Source: Chlorocebus sabaeus
Lineage: Eukaryota; Chordata; Mammalia; Primates; Cercopithecidae
Direction: 5' to 3'
DNA: 64,000 bases
NCBI RefSeq assembly: GCF_047675955.1
Contig: NW_027328125.1
Span: 310,001-374,000, forward strand
A model generated the notes under the pieces. That model did no database searches and was not told the DNA's origin. It saw only the letters and a list, made by a program, of their open reading frames with translations. Positions 21,909 through 33,397 of this stretch are shown here, piece after piece (position 1 is the first letter of the stretch; each line of letters opens with the position of its first letter). Position numbers and translations under genes: made by a program.

Positions 21909-22080
21909 AGTTTTTATCGGAAGATATTTCCTTTTACACCGTAGCCCTGTATGGACTTCCAGATATCAATGTGCAAATTTCACAAGAACAGTCTTAGCGA
22001 AAGTCTTCTTGAGGGGAAAGCTGTAACTCTGTGAGATGAATTAACAGAACACAGAGCAGTTTCTCAGAAAGCTTCTTTCC
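21909..22080 (-). repeat. HOR monomer 4 (copy 2)
   Basis: 172 bp, hybrid head TATCGGAAG. Diagnostic: CCTTTTACACCGTAGCC, CTGTATGGACTTCC, an EcoRV site in AGATATCAATGTGC, CAAATTTCAC. Copies split into GAAAGGCTTC and GAAAGTCTTC forms. Confidence 0.92.
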
Positions 22081-22252
22081 AGTTTTTAACGGAAGATATT
22101 TCCTTTTTCACCATAGCACTCAATGGGCTTCCAGATATCACCTTAAATATTCCACAAGAACAGACTTAGCGAAAGGCTTCCTGAAGGGAATGCTGTAACA
22201 CTGTGAGATGAATTAACAGAACACAGAGCAGTTTCTCAGAAAGCTTCTTTAC
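22081..22252 (-). repeat. HOR monomer 5 (copy 2)
   Basis: 172 bp, AACGGAAG head. Diagnostic: CATAGCACTC, AGATATCACC (EcoRV), TATTCCACAAG, CAGACTTAGCG, CTTCCTGAAGGGAATGC, AACACTGTGAG. Copies 8 and 9 have an extra T at its left junction (GCAGTTTTTTCAG). Confidence 0.92.
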
Positions 22253-22422
22253 AGTTTTTAACGGTAGATATTTCCTTTTTCACCTTAACCCTCTAAGGGC
22301 TTCCAAATATCACTTTGCAAATTGCATAAGAACAGTGTTAGCGAAAGGCTTTTTGAGGAGAAAGCAGTAACTGTGAGTTGAATTAACTGAACACAAAGCA
22401 GTTTCTCAGGAAGCTTCTTTCC
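22253..22422 (-). repeat. HOR monomer 6 (copy 2)
   Basis: 170 bp, AACGGTAG head. Diagnostic: CACCTTAACCCTCTAAGGGC (dyad kept as CCTTA/TAAGG), AAATTGCATAAG, GTGTTAGCG, GCTTTTTGAGGAG, GTAACTGTGAGTTGAATTAA (two bases shorter than usual), CTCAGGAAGC. A related monomer lies at 17277. Confidence 0.92.
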
Positions 22423-22593
22423 AGTTTTTAAGGGAAGATTTTCCTTTTTCACCATAACCTTCTATGGGCTTCCAAATATCACTTTTCAAGTTCCACAAGA
22501 ACAGTCTTAGCGAAAGGCTTCTTGAGGGGAATGCAGTAACTCTGTGAGATGAATTAACAGAACACAAAGCAATTTCTCAGAAAGATTCTTCCC
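22423..22593 (-). repeat. HOR monomer 7 (copy 2)
   Basis: 171 bp, AAGGGAAGATTTTCC head. Diagnostic: CACCATAACC, CACTTTTCAA(G/A)TTCC, GGGGAATGCAGTAAC, AAAGCAATTTCTC. The A/G variant in TTCAARTTCC separates subsets of copies. A related monomer lies at 17447. Confidence 0.92.
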
Positions 22594-22764
22594 AGTTTTT
22601 ATCTTAGGATATTTCCTTTTTCACCATAGCCCTCTATGGGCTTCCAAATATCACTTTGCAAATTCCCCAAGAACAGTCTTAGCGAAAGACTGCTTGAGGG
22701 GAAAGCTGTAACTCTTGAGATGAATTAGCAGAACACAAAGCAGTTTCTCAGAAAGCTTCTTTCC
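22594..22764 (-). repeat. HOR monomer 8 (copy 2)
   Basis: 171 bp, TATCTTAGG head after CTTCCCAG. Diagnostic: AATTCCCCAAG, GAAAGACTGCTTGAGG, GTAACTCTTGAGATGAATTAG. Perfect pJ-alpha motif and dyad. Left junction (AAAGATTC) lacks HindIII. Confidence 0.92.
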
Positions 22765-22936
22765 TGTTTTTTAACGGAAGTTATTTCCTTTTTCACCGTA
22801 GCCCTCTATGGGCTTCCAAATATCACTTTCCAAATTCCAGAAGCACAGTCTTAGCGAAAACTTCTTGAGGAGAAAGCTGTATCTCTGTGAGATGAATTAA
22901 CAGAACACAAAGCAGTTTCTCAGAAAGCTTCTTTCC
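22765..22936 (-). repeat. HOR monomer 9 (copy 2)
   Basis: 172 bp, TGTTTTTTAACGGAAGTTATT head. Diagnostic: CACTTTCCAAATTCCAGAAG, CACAGTCTTAG, GCGAAAACTTCTTGAGGAG, CTGTATCTC. HindIII on both junctions. Confidence 0.92.
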
Positions 22937-23107
22937 AGTTTTTAACGGAAGATATTTCCTTTTTCATCATATCCTTCTATGGCTTTACAAATATCACTTT
23001 GAAATTCCACAAGAACAGTCTTAGAGAAAGGCTTCTTGTGGAGAAAGCTGTAACCCTGTGAGATGAATTAACAGAACACAAGGCAGTTTCTCAGAAAGCT
23101 TCTTTTC
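22937..23107 (-). repeat. HOR monomer 10 (copy 2)
   Basis: 171 bp. Diagnostic: TTTCATC(A/C)TATCCTTC, TATGGCTTTACAAATATC, TTTGAAATTCC, CTTCTTGTGGAG, GTAACCCTGTG, ACAAGGCAG. It has lost the dyad and pJ-alpha motif. A close relative is at 13349. Confidence 0.92.
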
Positions 23108-23279
23108 AGTTTTTATCTTAGGATATTTCCTTTTTCACCATAGCCCACTATGGGCTTCCAAATGTCACTTTGCAAATTCCACAAGAACAGTCTTAGCGAA
23201 AGGCTTCTAGAGGGGCAAGCTGTAACTCTGTGAGATGAACTAAGAGAACACAAAGCAGTTTCTCAGAATGCTTCTTTCC
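23108..23279 (-). repeat. HOR monomer 11 (copy 2)
   Basis: 172 bp, TATCTTAGG head. Diagnostic: CCATAGCCCACTATGGGC (dyad kept, loop changed), AAATGTCAC, GGCTTCTAGAGGGGCAAGC with the unit's only XbaI site (23206-23211), GATGAACTAAGAG. Confidence 0.92.
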
Positions 23280-23451
23280 AGTTTTTAACGGAAGATATTT
23301 CCTTTTTCACCATAACCCTATATGGGCTTCCAAATATCACTTTGCAAATTCCACAAGAACAGTCTTAGCGAAAGGCTTCTTGAGAGGAACGCAGTAACTC
23401 TGTGAGATGAATTAAAAGAACACAAAGCAATTTCTCAGAAAGGTTCTTTCC
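23280..23451 (-). repeat. HOR monomer 12 (copy 2)
   Basis: 172 bp. Diagnostic: CACCATAACCCTATATGGGC, GAGAGGAACGCAGTAAC, GAATTAAAAGAAC, AAAGCAATTTCTC. Subsets of copies differ at TTAGCG/TTAACG and CACTTTGC/CACATTGC. Confidence 0.92.
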
Positions 23452-23623
23452 AGTTTTTAACGGAAGATCTTTCCTTTTTCACCATAGCCCTCTATGGGAT
23501 TCCAAATATCACTTTCAAAATTCCAGAAGAACAGTCTTAGCGAAAGGCTTCTTGAGGGGAAAGCTGTAACTCTGTGAGATGAATTATCAGAACACAAAGT
23601 AGTTTCTCAGAAAGATTCTTTCC
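23452..23623 (-). repeat. HOR monomer 13 (copy 2)
   Basis: 172 bp. Diagnostic: GGAAGATCTTTCC (the unit's only BglII site), ATGGGATTCC, CACTTTCAAAATTCCAGAAG, and the GAATTATCAG/GAATTAACAG variant that separates copies 1-5 from copies 6-18. Confidence 0.9.
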
Positions 23624-23793
23624 AGTTTTTAACGGAAGATATTCCCTTTTTCACCATAGCCCTCTATGGGCTTCCAATATCACTTTGAAAAATCCACAAG
23701 AAGTATCTTAGAGAATGGCTTCTTTCTGGGAAAGCAGTAACTCTGTGAGATGAATTAATAGAACACAGAGCAGTTTCTCAGAAAGCCTCTTTC
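23624..23793 (-). repeat. HOR monomer 14 (copy 2)
   Basis: 170 bp. Diagnostic: GATATTCCCTTTTTC, CTTCCAATATCAC (one A short), TTTGAAAAATCCACAAG, AG(T/A)ATCTTAGAGAATGGC, TTCTTTCTGGGAAAGC, GAATTAATAG, CAGAGC(A/G)G, AAAGCCTC. It is the most divergent member and has no close relative in the flanking monomeric DNA that I could find. Confidence 0.92.
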
Positions 23794-26194
23794 AGTTTTT
23801 AACAAAAGATATTTCCTTTTTCACCATAGCCCTCTATGGGCTTCCAAATATCACTTTGCAAATTCCACAAGAAGTGTCTTCGCGAAAGGCTTCTTGAGGG
23901 CAAAGCTGTAACACTGTGAGATGAATTAACAGAACACAAAGTAGTTTCTCAGAATGCTTCTTTTCAGTTTTTATCTTAGGATATTTCCTTTTTCACCTTA
24001 GCCCTCTATGGGCTTGAAAATATCACTATGAAATTTCCACATGAAGAGTCTCAGCGAAAGGATTCTTGAGGTGAAAGCAGTGACTCTGTGAGATGAATTA
24101 ACAGAACACAAAGCAGTTTCTCAGAAAGCTTCTTTCCAGTTTTTAAAGGAAGATATTTCCTTTTTCACCGTAGACCTCTACGGGCTTCCAAATAACACTT
24201 TGCCAATTCCACAAGAAGAGTCTTAGCGAAAGGCATCTTGAAGGGAAGGCTGTAACTCTGTGAGATGAATTAACAGGACACAAAGCAGTTTCTCATAAAG
24301 CTTCCTTCCAGTTTTTATCGGAAGATATTTCCTTTTACACCGTAGCCCTGTATGGACTTCCAGATATCAATGTGCAAATTTCACAAGAACAGTCTTAGCG
24401 AAAGGCTTCTTGAGGGGAAAGCTGTAACTCTGTGAGATGAATTAACAGAACACAGAGCAGTTTCTCAGAAAGCTTCTTTCCAGTTTTTAACGGAAGATAT
24501 TTCCTTTTTCACCATAGCACTCTATGGGCTTCCAGATATCACCTTGAATATTCCACAAGAACAGACTTAGCGAAAGGCTTCCTGAAGGGAATGCTGTAAC
24601 ACTGTGAGATGAATTAACAGAACACAGAGCAGTTTCTCAGAAAGCTTCTTTACAGTTTTTAACGGTAGATATTTCCTTTTTCACCTTAACCCTCTAAGGG
24701 CTTCCAAATATCACTTTGCAAATTGCATAAGAACAGTGTTAGCGAAAGGCTTTTTGAGGAGAAAGCAGTAACTGTGAGTTGAATTAACCGAACACAAAGC
24801 AGTTTCTCAGGAAGCTTCTTTCCAGTTTTTAAGGGAAGATTTTCCTTTTTCACCATAACCCTCTATGGGCTTCCAAATATCACTTTTCAAATTCCACAAG
24901 AACAGTCTTAGCGAAAGGCTTCTTGAGGGGAATGCAGTAACTCTGTGAGATGAATTAACAGAACACAAAGCAATTTCTCAGAAAGATTCTTCCCAGTTTT
25001 TATCTTAGGATATTTCCTTTTTCACCATAGCCCTCTATGGGCTTCCAAATATCACTTTGCAAATTCCCCAAGAACAGTCTTAGCGAAAGACTGCTTGAGG
25101 GGAAAGCTGTAACTCTTGAGATGAATTAGCAGAACACAAAGCAGTTTCTCAGAAAGCTTCTTTCCTGTTTTTTAACGGAAGTTATTTCCTTTTTCACCGT
25201 AGCCCTCTATGGGCTTCCAAATATCACTTTCCAAATTCCAGAAGCACAGTCTTAGCGAAAACTTCTTGAGGAGAAAGCTGTATCTCTGTGAGATGAATTA
25301 ACAGAACACAAAGCAGTTTCTCAGAAAGCTTCTTTCCAGTTTTTAACAGAAGATATTTCCTTTTTCATCCTATCCTTCTATGGCTTTACAAATATCACTT
25401 TGAAATTCCACAAGAACAGTCTTAGCGAAAGGCTTCTTGTGGAGAAAGCTGTAACCCTGTGAGATGAATTAACAGAACACAAGGCAGTTTCTCAGAAAGC
25501 TTCTTTTCAGTTTTTATCTTAGGATATTTCCTTTTTCACCATAGCCCACTATGGGCTTCCAAATGTCACTTTGCAAATTCCACAAGAACAGTCTTAGCGA
25601 AAGGCTTCTAGAGGGGCAAGCTGTAACTCTGTGAGATGAACTAAGAGAACACAAAGCAGTTTCTCAGAATGCTTCTTTCCAGTTTTTAACGGAAGATATT
25701 TCCTTTTTCACCATAACCCTATATGGGCTTCCAAATATCACTTTGCAAATTCCACAAGAACAGTCTTAGCGAAAGGCTTCTTGAGAGGAACGCAGTAACT
25801 CTGTGAGATGAATTAAAAGAACACAAAGCAATTTCTCAGAAAGGTTCTTTCCAGTTTTTAACGGAAGATCTTTCCTTTTTCACCATAGCCCTCTATGGGA
25901 TTCCAAATATCACTTTCAAAATTCCAGAAGAACAGTCTTAGCGAAAGGCTTCTTGAGGGGAAAGCTGTAACTCTGTGAGATGAATTATCAGAACACAAAG
26001 TAGTTTCTCAGAAAGATTCTTTCCAGTTTTTAACGGAAGATATTCCCTTTTTCACCATAGCCCTCTATGGGCTTCCAATATCACTTTGAAAAACCCACAA
26101 GAAGAATCTTAGAGAATGGCTTCTTTCTGGGAAAGCAGTAACTCTGTGAGATGAATTAATAGAACACAGAGCAGTTTCTCAGAAAGCCTCTTTC
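23794..26194 (-). repeat. HOR copy 3
   Basis: 2401 bp. GGCTTC in monomer 4, AAATTCC in monomer 7, CATCCTATCC, AAACCCAC and AGAATCTTAG in monomer 14: the same combination as copy 1. Confidence 0.95.
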
Positions 26195-28595
26195 AGTTTT
26201 TAACAAAAGATATTTCCTTTTTCACCATAGCCCTCTATGGGCTTCCAAATATCACTTTGCAAATTCCACAAGAAGTGTCTTCGCGAAAGGCTTCTTGAGG
26301 GCAAAGCTGTAACACTGTGAGATGAATTAACAGAACACAAAGTAGTTTCTCAGAATGCTTCTTTTCAGTTTTTATCTTAGGATATTTCCTTTTTCACCTT
26401 AGCCCTCTATGGGCTTGAAAATATCACTATGAAATTTCCACATGAAGAGTCTCAGCGAAAGGATTCTTGAGGTGAAAGCAGTGACTCTGTGAGATGAATT
26501 AACAGAACACAAAGCAGTTTCTCAGAAAGCTTCTTTCCAGTTTTTAAAGGAAGATATTTCCTTTTTCACCGTAGACCTCTACGGGCTTCCAAATAACACT
26601 TTGCCAATTCCACAAGAAGAGTCTTAGCGAAAGGCATCTTGAAGGGAAGGCTGTAACTCTGTGAGATGAATTAACAGGACACAAAGCAGTTTCTCATAAA
26701 GCTTCCTTCCAGTTTTTATCGGAAGATATTTCCTTTTACACCGTAGCCCTGTATGGACTTCCAGATATCAATGTGCAAATTTCACAAGAACAGTCTTAGC
26801 GAAAGTCTTCTTGAGGGGAAAGCTGTAACTCTGTGAGATGAATTAACAGAACACAGAGCAGTTTCTCAGAAAGCTTCTTTCCAGTTTTTAACGGAAGATA
26901 TTTCCTTTTTCACCATAGCACTCTATGGGCTTCCAGATATCACCTTGAATATTCCACAAGAACAGACTTAGCGAAAGGCTTCCTGAAGGGAATGCTGTAA
27001 CACTGTGAGATGAATTAACAGAACACAGAGCAGTTTCTCAGAAAGCTTCTTTACAGTTTTTAACGGTAGATATTTCCTTTTTCACCTTAACCCTCTAAGG
27101 GCTTCCAAATATCACTTTGCAAATTGCATAAGAACAGTGTTAGCGAAAGGCTTTTTGAGGAGAAAGCAGTAACTGTGAGTTGAATTAACCGAACACAAAG
27201 CAGTTTCTCAGGAAGCTTCTTTCCAGTTTTTAAGGGAAGATTTTCCTTTTTCACCATAACCCTCTATGGGCTTCCAAATATCACTTTTCAAGTTCCACAA
27301 GAACAGTCTTAGCGAAAGGCTTCTTGAGGGGAATGCAGTAACTCTGTGAGATGAATTAACAGAACACAAAGCAATTTCTCAGAAAGATTCTTCCCAGTTT
27401 TTATCTTAGGATATTTCCTTTTTCACCATAGCCCTCTATGGGCTTCCAAATATCACTTTGCAAATTCCGCAAGAACAGTCTTAGCGAAAGACTGCTTGAG
27501 GGGAAAGCTGTAACTCTTGAGATGAATTAGCAGAACACAAAGCAGTTTCTCAGAAAGCTTCTTTCCTGTTTTTTAACGGAAGTTATTTCCTTTTTCACCG
27601 TAGCCCTCTATGGGCTTCCAAATATCACTTTCCAAATTCCAGAAGCACAGTCTTAGCGAAAACTTCTTGAGGAGAAAGCTGTATCTCTGTGAGATGAATT
27701 AACACAACACAAAGCAGTTTCTCAGAAAGCTTCTTTCCAGTTTTTAACGGAAGATATTTCCTTTTTCATTATATCCTTCTATGGCTTTACAAATATCACT
27801 TTGAAATTCCACAAGAACAGTCTTAGCGAAAGGCTTCTTGTGGAGAAAGCTGTAACCCTGTGAGATGAATTAACAGAACACAAGGCAGTTTCTCAGAAAG
27901 CTTCTTTTCAGTTTTTATCTTAGGATATTTCCTTTTTCACCATAGCCCACTATGGGCTTCCAAATGTCACTTTGCAAATTCCACAAGAACAGTCTTAGCG
28001 AAAGGCTTCTAGAGGGGCAAGCTGTAACTCTGTGAGATGAACTAAGAGAACACAAAGCAGTTTCTCAGAATGCTTCTTTCCAGTTTTTAACGGAAGATAT
28101 TTCCTTTTTCACCATAACCCTATATGGGCTTCCAAATATCACTTTGCAAATTCCACAAGAACAGTCTTAGCGAAAGGCTTCTTGAGAGGAACGCAGTAAC
28201 TCTGTGAGATGAATTAAAAGAACACAAAGCAATTTCTCAGAAAGGTTCTTTCCAGTTTTTAACGGAAGATCTTTCCTTTTTCACCATAGCCCTCTATGGG
28301 ATTCCAAATATCACTTTCAAAATTCCAGAAGAACAGTCTTAGCGAAAGGCTTCTTGAGGGGAAAGCTGTAACTCTGTGAGATGAATTATCAGAACACAAA
28401 GTAGTTTCTCAGAAAGATTCTTTCCAGTTTTTAACGGAAGATATTCCCTTTTTCACCATAGCCCTCTATGGGCTTCGAATATCACTTTTAAAAATCCACA
28501 AGAAGAATCTTAGAGAATGGCTTCTTTCTGGGAAAGCAGTAACTCTGTGAGATGAATTAATAGAACACAGAGCAGTTTCTCAGAAAGCCTCTTTC
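26195..28595 (-). repeat. HOR copy 4
   Basis: 2401 bp. AAGTCTTC, CAAGTTCC and an AACGGAAG head in monomer 10, as in copy 2. Own variants: AATTCCGCAAG (27466), AACACAACAC (27703), TCATTATATCC (27767), CTTCGAATATC and CTTTTAAAAATCC near 28480. Confidence 0.95.
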
Positions 28596-30996
28596 AGTTT
28601 TTAACAAAAGATATTTCCTTTTTCACCATAGCCCTCTATGGGCTTCCAAATATCACTTTGCAAATTCCACAAGAAGTGTCTTCGCGAAAGGCTTCTTGAG
28701 GGCAAAGCTGTAACACTGTGAGATGAATTAACAGAACACAAAGTAGTTTCTCAGAATGCTTCTTTTCAGTTTTTATCTTAGGATATTTCCTTTTTCACCT
28801 TAGCCCTCTATGGGCTTGAAAATATCACTATGAAATTTCCACATGAAGAGTCTCAGCGAAAGGATTCTTGAGGTGAAAGCAGTGACTCTGTGAGATGAAT
28901 TAACAGAACACAAAGCAGTTTCTCAGAAAGCTTCTTTCCAGTTTTTAAAGGAAGATATTTCCTTTTTCACCGTAGACCTCTACGGGCTTCCAAATAACAC
29001 TTTGCCAATTCCACAAGAAGAGTCTTAGCGAAAGGCATCTTGAAGGGAAGGCTGTAACTCTGTGAGATGAATTAACAGGACACAAAGCAGTTTCTCATAA
29101 AGCTTCCTTCCAGTTTTTATCGGAAGATATTTCCTTTTACACCGTAGCCCTGTATGGACTTCCAGATATCAATGTGCAAATTTCACAAGAACAGTCTTAG
29201 CGAAAGGCTTCTTGAGGGGAAAGCTGTAACTCTGTGAGATGAATTAACAGAACACAGAGCAGTTTCTCAGAAAGCTTCTTTCCAGTTTTTAACGGAAGAT
29301 ATTTCCTTTTTCACCATAGCACTCTATGGGCTTCCAGATATCACCTTGAATATTCCACAAGAACAGACTTAGCGAAAGGCTTCCTGAAGGGAATGCTGTA
29401 ACACTGTGAGATGAATTAACAGAACACAGAGCAGTTTCTCAGAAAGCTTCTTTACAGTTTTTAACGGTAGATATTTCCTTTTTCACCTTAACCCTCTAAG
29501 GGCTTCCAAATATCACCTTGCAAATTGCATAAGAACAGTGTTAGCGAAAGGCTTTTTGAGGAGAAAGCAGTAACTGTGAGTTGAATTAACCGAACACAAA
29601 GCAGTTTCTCAGGAAGCTTCTTTCCAGTTTTTAAGGGAAGATTTTCCTTTTTCACCATAACCCTCTATGGGCTTCCAAATATCACTTTTCAAATTCCACA
29701 AGAACAGTCTTAGCGAAAGGCTTCTTGAGGGGAATGCAGTAACTCTGTGAGATGAATTAACAGAACACAAAGCAATTTCTCAGAAAGATTCTTCCCAGTT
29801 TTTATCTTAGGATATTTCCTTTTTCACCATAGCCCTCTATGGGCTTCCAAATATCACTTTGCAAATTCCCCAAGAACAGTCTTAGCGAAAGACTGCTTGA
29901 GGGGAAAGCTGTAACTCTTGAGATGAATTAGCAGAACACAAAGCAGTTTCTCAGAAAGCTTCTTTCCTGTTTTTTAACGGAAGTTATTTCCTTTTTCACC
30001 GTAGCCCTCTATGGGCTTCCAAATATCACTTTCCAAATTCCAGAAGCACAGTCTTAGCGAAAACTTCTTGAGGAGAAAGCTGTATCTCTGTGAGATGAAT
30101 TAACAGAACACAAAGCAGTTTCTCAGAAAGCTTCTTTCCAGTTTTTAACAGAAGATATTTCCTTTTTCATCCTATCCTTCTATGGCTTTACAAATATCAC
30201 TTTGAAATTCCACAAGAACAGTCTTAGCGAAAGGCTTCTTGTGGAGAAAGCTGTAACCCTGTGAGATGAATTAACAGAACACAAGGCAGTTTCTCAGAAA
30301 GCTTCTTTTCAGTTTTTATCTTAGGATATTTCCTTTTTCACCATAGCCCACTATGGGCTTCCAAATGTCACTTTGCAAATTCCACAAGAACAGTCTTAGC
30401 GAAAGGCTTCTAGAGGGGCAAGCTGTAACTCTGTGAGATGAACTAAGAGAACACAAAGCAGTTTCTCAGAATGCTTCTTTCCAGTTTTTAACGGAAGATA
30501 TTTCCTTTTTCACCATAACCCTATATGGGCTTCCAAATATCACTTTGCAAATTCCACAAGAACAGTCTTAGCGAAAGGCTTCTTGAGAGGAACGCAGTAA
30601 CTCTGTGAGATGAATTAAAAGAACACAAAGCAATTTCTCAGAAAGGTTCTTTCCAGTTTTTAACGGAAGATCTTTCCTTTTTCACCATAGCCCTCTATGG
30701 GATTCCAAATATCACTTTCAAAATTCCAGAAGAACAGTCTTAGCGAAAGGCTTCTTGAGGGGAAAGCTGTAACTCTGTGAGATGAATTATCAGAACACAA
30801 AGTAGTTTCTCAGAAAGATTCTTTCCAGTTTTTAACGGAAGATATTCCCTTTTTCACCATAGCCCTCTATGGGCTTCCAATATCACTTTGAAAAATCCAC
30901 AAGAAGTATCTTAGAGAATGGCTTCTTTCTGGGAAAGCAGTAACTCTGTGAGATGAATTAATAGAACACAGAGCAGTTTCTCAGAAAGCCTCTTTC
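28596..30996 (-). repeat. HOR copy 5
   Basis: 2401 bp. GGCTTC, CACCTTGC in monomer 6, AAATTCC, CATCCTATCC, AGTATCTTAG. Last copy with GAATTATCAG in monomer 13. Confidence 0.95.
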
Positions 30997-33397
30997 AGTT
31001 TTTAACAAAAGATATTTCCTTTTTCACCATAGCCCTCTATGGGCTTCCAAATATCACTTTGCAAATTCCACAAGAAGTGTCTTCGCGAAAGGCTTCTTGA
31101 GGGCAAAGCTGTAACACTGTGAGATGAATTAACAGAACACAAAGTAGTTTCTCAGAATGCTTCTTTTCAGTTTTTATCTTAGGATATTTCCTTTTTCACC
31201 TTAGCCCTCTATGGGCTTGAAAATATCACTATGAAATTTCCACATGAAGAGTCTCAGCGAAAGGATTCTTGAGGTGAAAGCAGTGACTCTGTGAGATGAA
31301 TTAACAGAACACAAAGCAGTTTCTCAGAAAGCTTCTTTCCAGTTTTTAAAGGAAGATATTTCCTTTTTCACCGTAGACCTCTACGGGCTTCCAAATAACA
31401 CTTTGCCAATTCCACAAGAAGAGTCTTAGCGAAAGGCATCTTGAAGGGAAGGCTGTAACTCTGTGAGATGAATTAACAGGACACAAAGCAGTTTCTCATA
31501 AAGCTTCCTTCCAGTTTTTATCGGAAGATATTTCCTTTTACACCGTAGCCCTGTATGGACTTCCAGATATCAATGTGCAAATTTCACAAGAACAGTCTTA
31601 GCGAAAGGCTTCTTGAGGGGAAAGCTGTAACTCTGTGAGATGAATTAACAGAACACAGAGCAGTTTCTCAGAAAGCTTCTTTCCAGTTTTTAACGGAAGA
31701 TATTTCCTTTTTCACCATAGCACTCTATGGGCTTCCAGATATCACCTTGAATATTCCACAAGAACAGACTTAGCGAAAGGCTTCCTGAAGGGAATGCTGT
31801 AACACTGTGAGATGAATTAACAGAACACAGAGCAGTTTCTCAGAAAGCTTCTTTACAGTTTTTAACGGTAGATATTTCCTTTTTCACCTTAACCCTCTAA
31901 GGGCTTCCAAATATCACTTTGCAAATTGCATAAGAACAGTGTTAGCGAAAGGCTTTTTGAGGAGAAAGCAGTAACTGTGAGTTGAATTAACCGAACACAA
32001 AGCAGTTTCTCAGGAAGCTTCTTTCCAGTTTTTAAGGGAAGATTTTCCTTTTTCACCATAACCCTCTATGGGCTTCCAAATATCACTTTTCAAGTTCCAC
32101 AAGAACAGTCTTAGCGAAAGTCTTCTTGAGGGGAATGCAGTAACTCTGTGAGATGAATTAACAGAACACAAAGCAATTTCTCAGAAAGATTCTTCCCAGT
32201 TTTTATCTTAGGATATTTCCTTTTTCACCATAGCCCTCTATGGGCTTCCAAATATCACTTTGCAAATTCCCCAAGAACAGTCTTAGCGAAAGACTGCTTG
32301 AGGGGAAAGCTGTAACTCTTGAGATGAATTAGCAGAACACAAAGCAGTTTCTCAGAAAGCTTCTTTCCTGTTTTTTAACGGAAGTTATTTCCTTTTTCAC
32401 CGTAGCCCTCTATGGGCTTCCAAATATCACTTTCCAAATTCCAGAAGCACAGTCTTAGCGAAAACTTCTTGAGGAGAAAGCTGTATCTCTGTGAGATGAA
32501 TTAACAGAACACAAAGCAGTTTCTCAGAAAGCTTCTTTCCAGTTTTTAACAGAAGATATTTCCTTTTTCATCATATCCTTCTATGGCTTTACAAATATCA
32601 CTTTGAAATTCCACAAGAACAGTCTTAGCGAAAGGCTTCTTGTGGAGAAAGCTGTAACCCTGTGAGATGAATTAACAGAACACAAGGCAGTTTCTCAGAA
32701 AGCTTCTTTTCAGTTTTTATCTTAGGATATTTCCTTTTTCACCATAGCCCACTATGGGCTTCCAAATGTCACTTTGCAAATTCCACAAGAACAGTCTTAG
32801 CGAAAGGCTTCTAGAGGGGCAAGCTGTAACTCTGTGAGATGAACTAAGAGAACACAAAGCAGTTTCTCAGAATGCTTCTTTCCAGTTTTTAACGGAAGAT
32901 ATTTTCTTTTTCACCATAACCCTATATGGGCTTCCAAATATCACTTTGCAAATTCCACAAGAACAGTCTTAGCGAAAGGCTTCTTGAGAGGAACGCAGTA
33001 ACTCTGTGAGATGAATTAAAAGAACACAAAGCAATTTCTCAGAAAGGTTCTTTCCAGTTTTTAACGGAAGATCTTTCCTTTTTCACCATAGCCCTCTATG
33101 GGATTCCAAATATCACTTTCAAAATTCCAGAAGAACAGTCTTAGCGAAAGGCTTCTTGAGGGGAAAGCTGTAACTCTCTGAGATGAATTAACAGAACACA
33201 AAGTAGTTTCTCAGAAAGATTCTTTCCAGTTTTTAACGGAAGATATTCCCTTTTTCACCATAGCCCTCTATGGGCTTCCAATATCACTTTAAAAAATCCA
33301 CAAGAAGAATCTTAGAGAATGGCTTCTTTCTGGGAAAGCAGTAACTCTGTGAGATGAATTAATAGAACACAGAGCAGTTTCTCAGAAAGCCTCTTTC
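30997..33397 (-). repeat. HOR copy 6
   Basis: 2401 bp. CAAGTTCC plus GAAAGTCTTC in monomer 7, CATCATATCC, GATATTTTCTTTTTC in monomer 12, CTCTCTGAG and the first GAATTAACAG in monomer 13, CTTTAAAAAATCC in monomer 14. Confidence 0.95.

Larger units (their letters stand above)
21393..23793 (-). repeat. HOR copy 2 (reference unit)
   Basis: 2401 bp; used here as reference for the monomer entries. Own variants include CACATAAAGC (near 21893), CAATGGGC (22131), CCTTAAATATTCC (22143) and AACTGAACAC (near 22386). Carries AAGTCTTC, CAAGTTCC, CATCATATCC and AGTATCTTAG. Confidence 0.95.
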
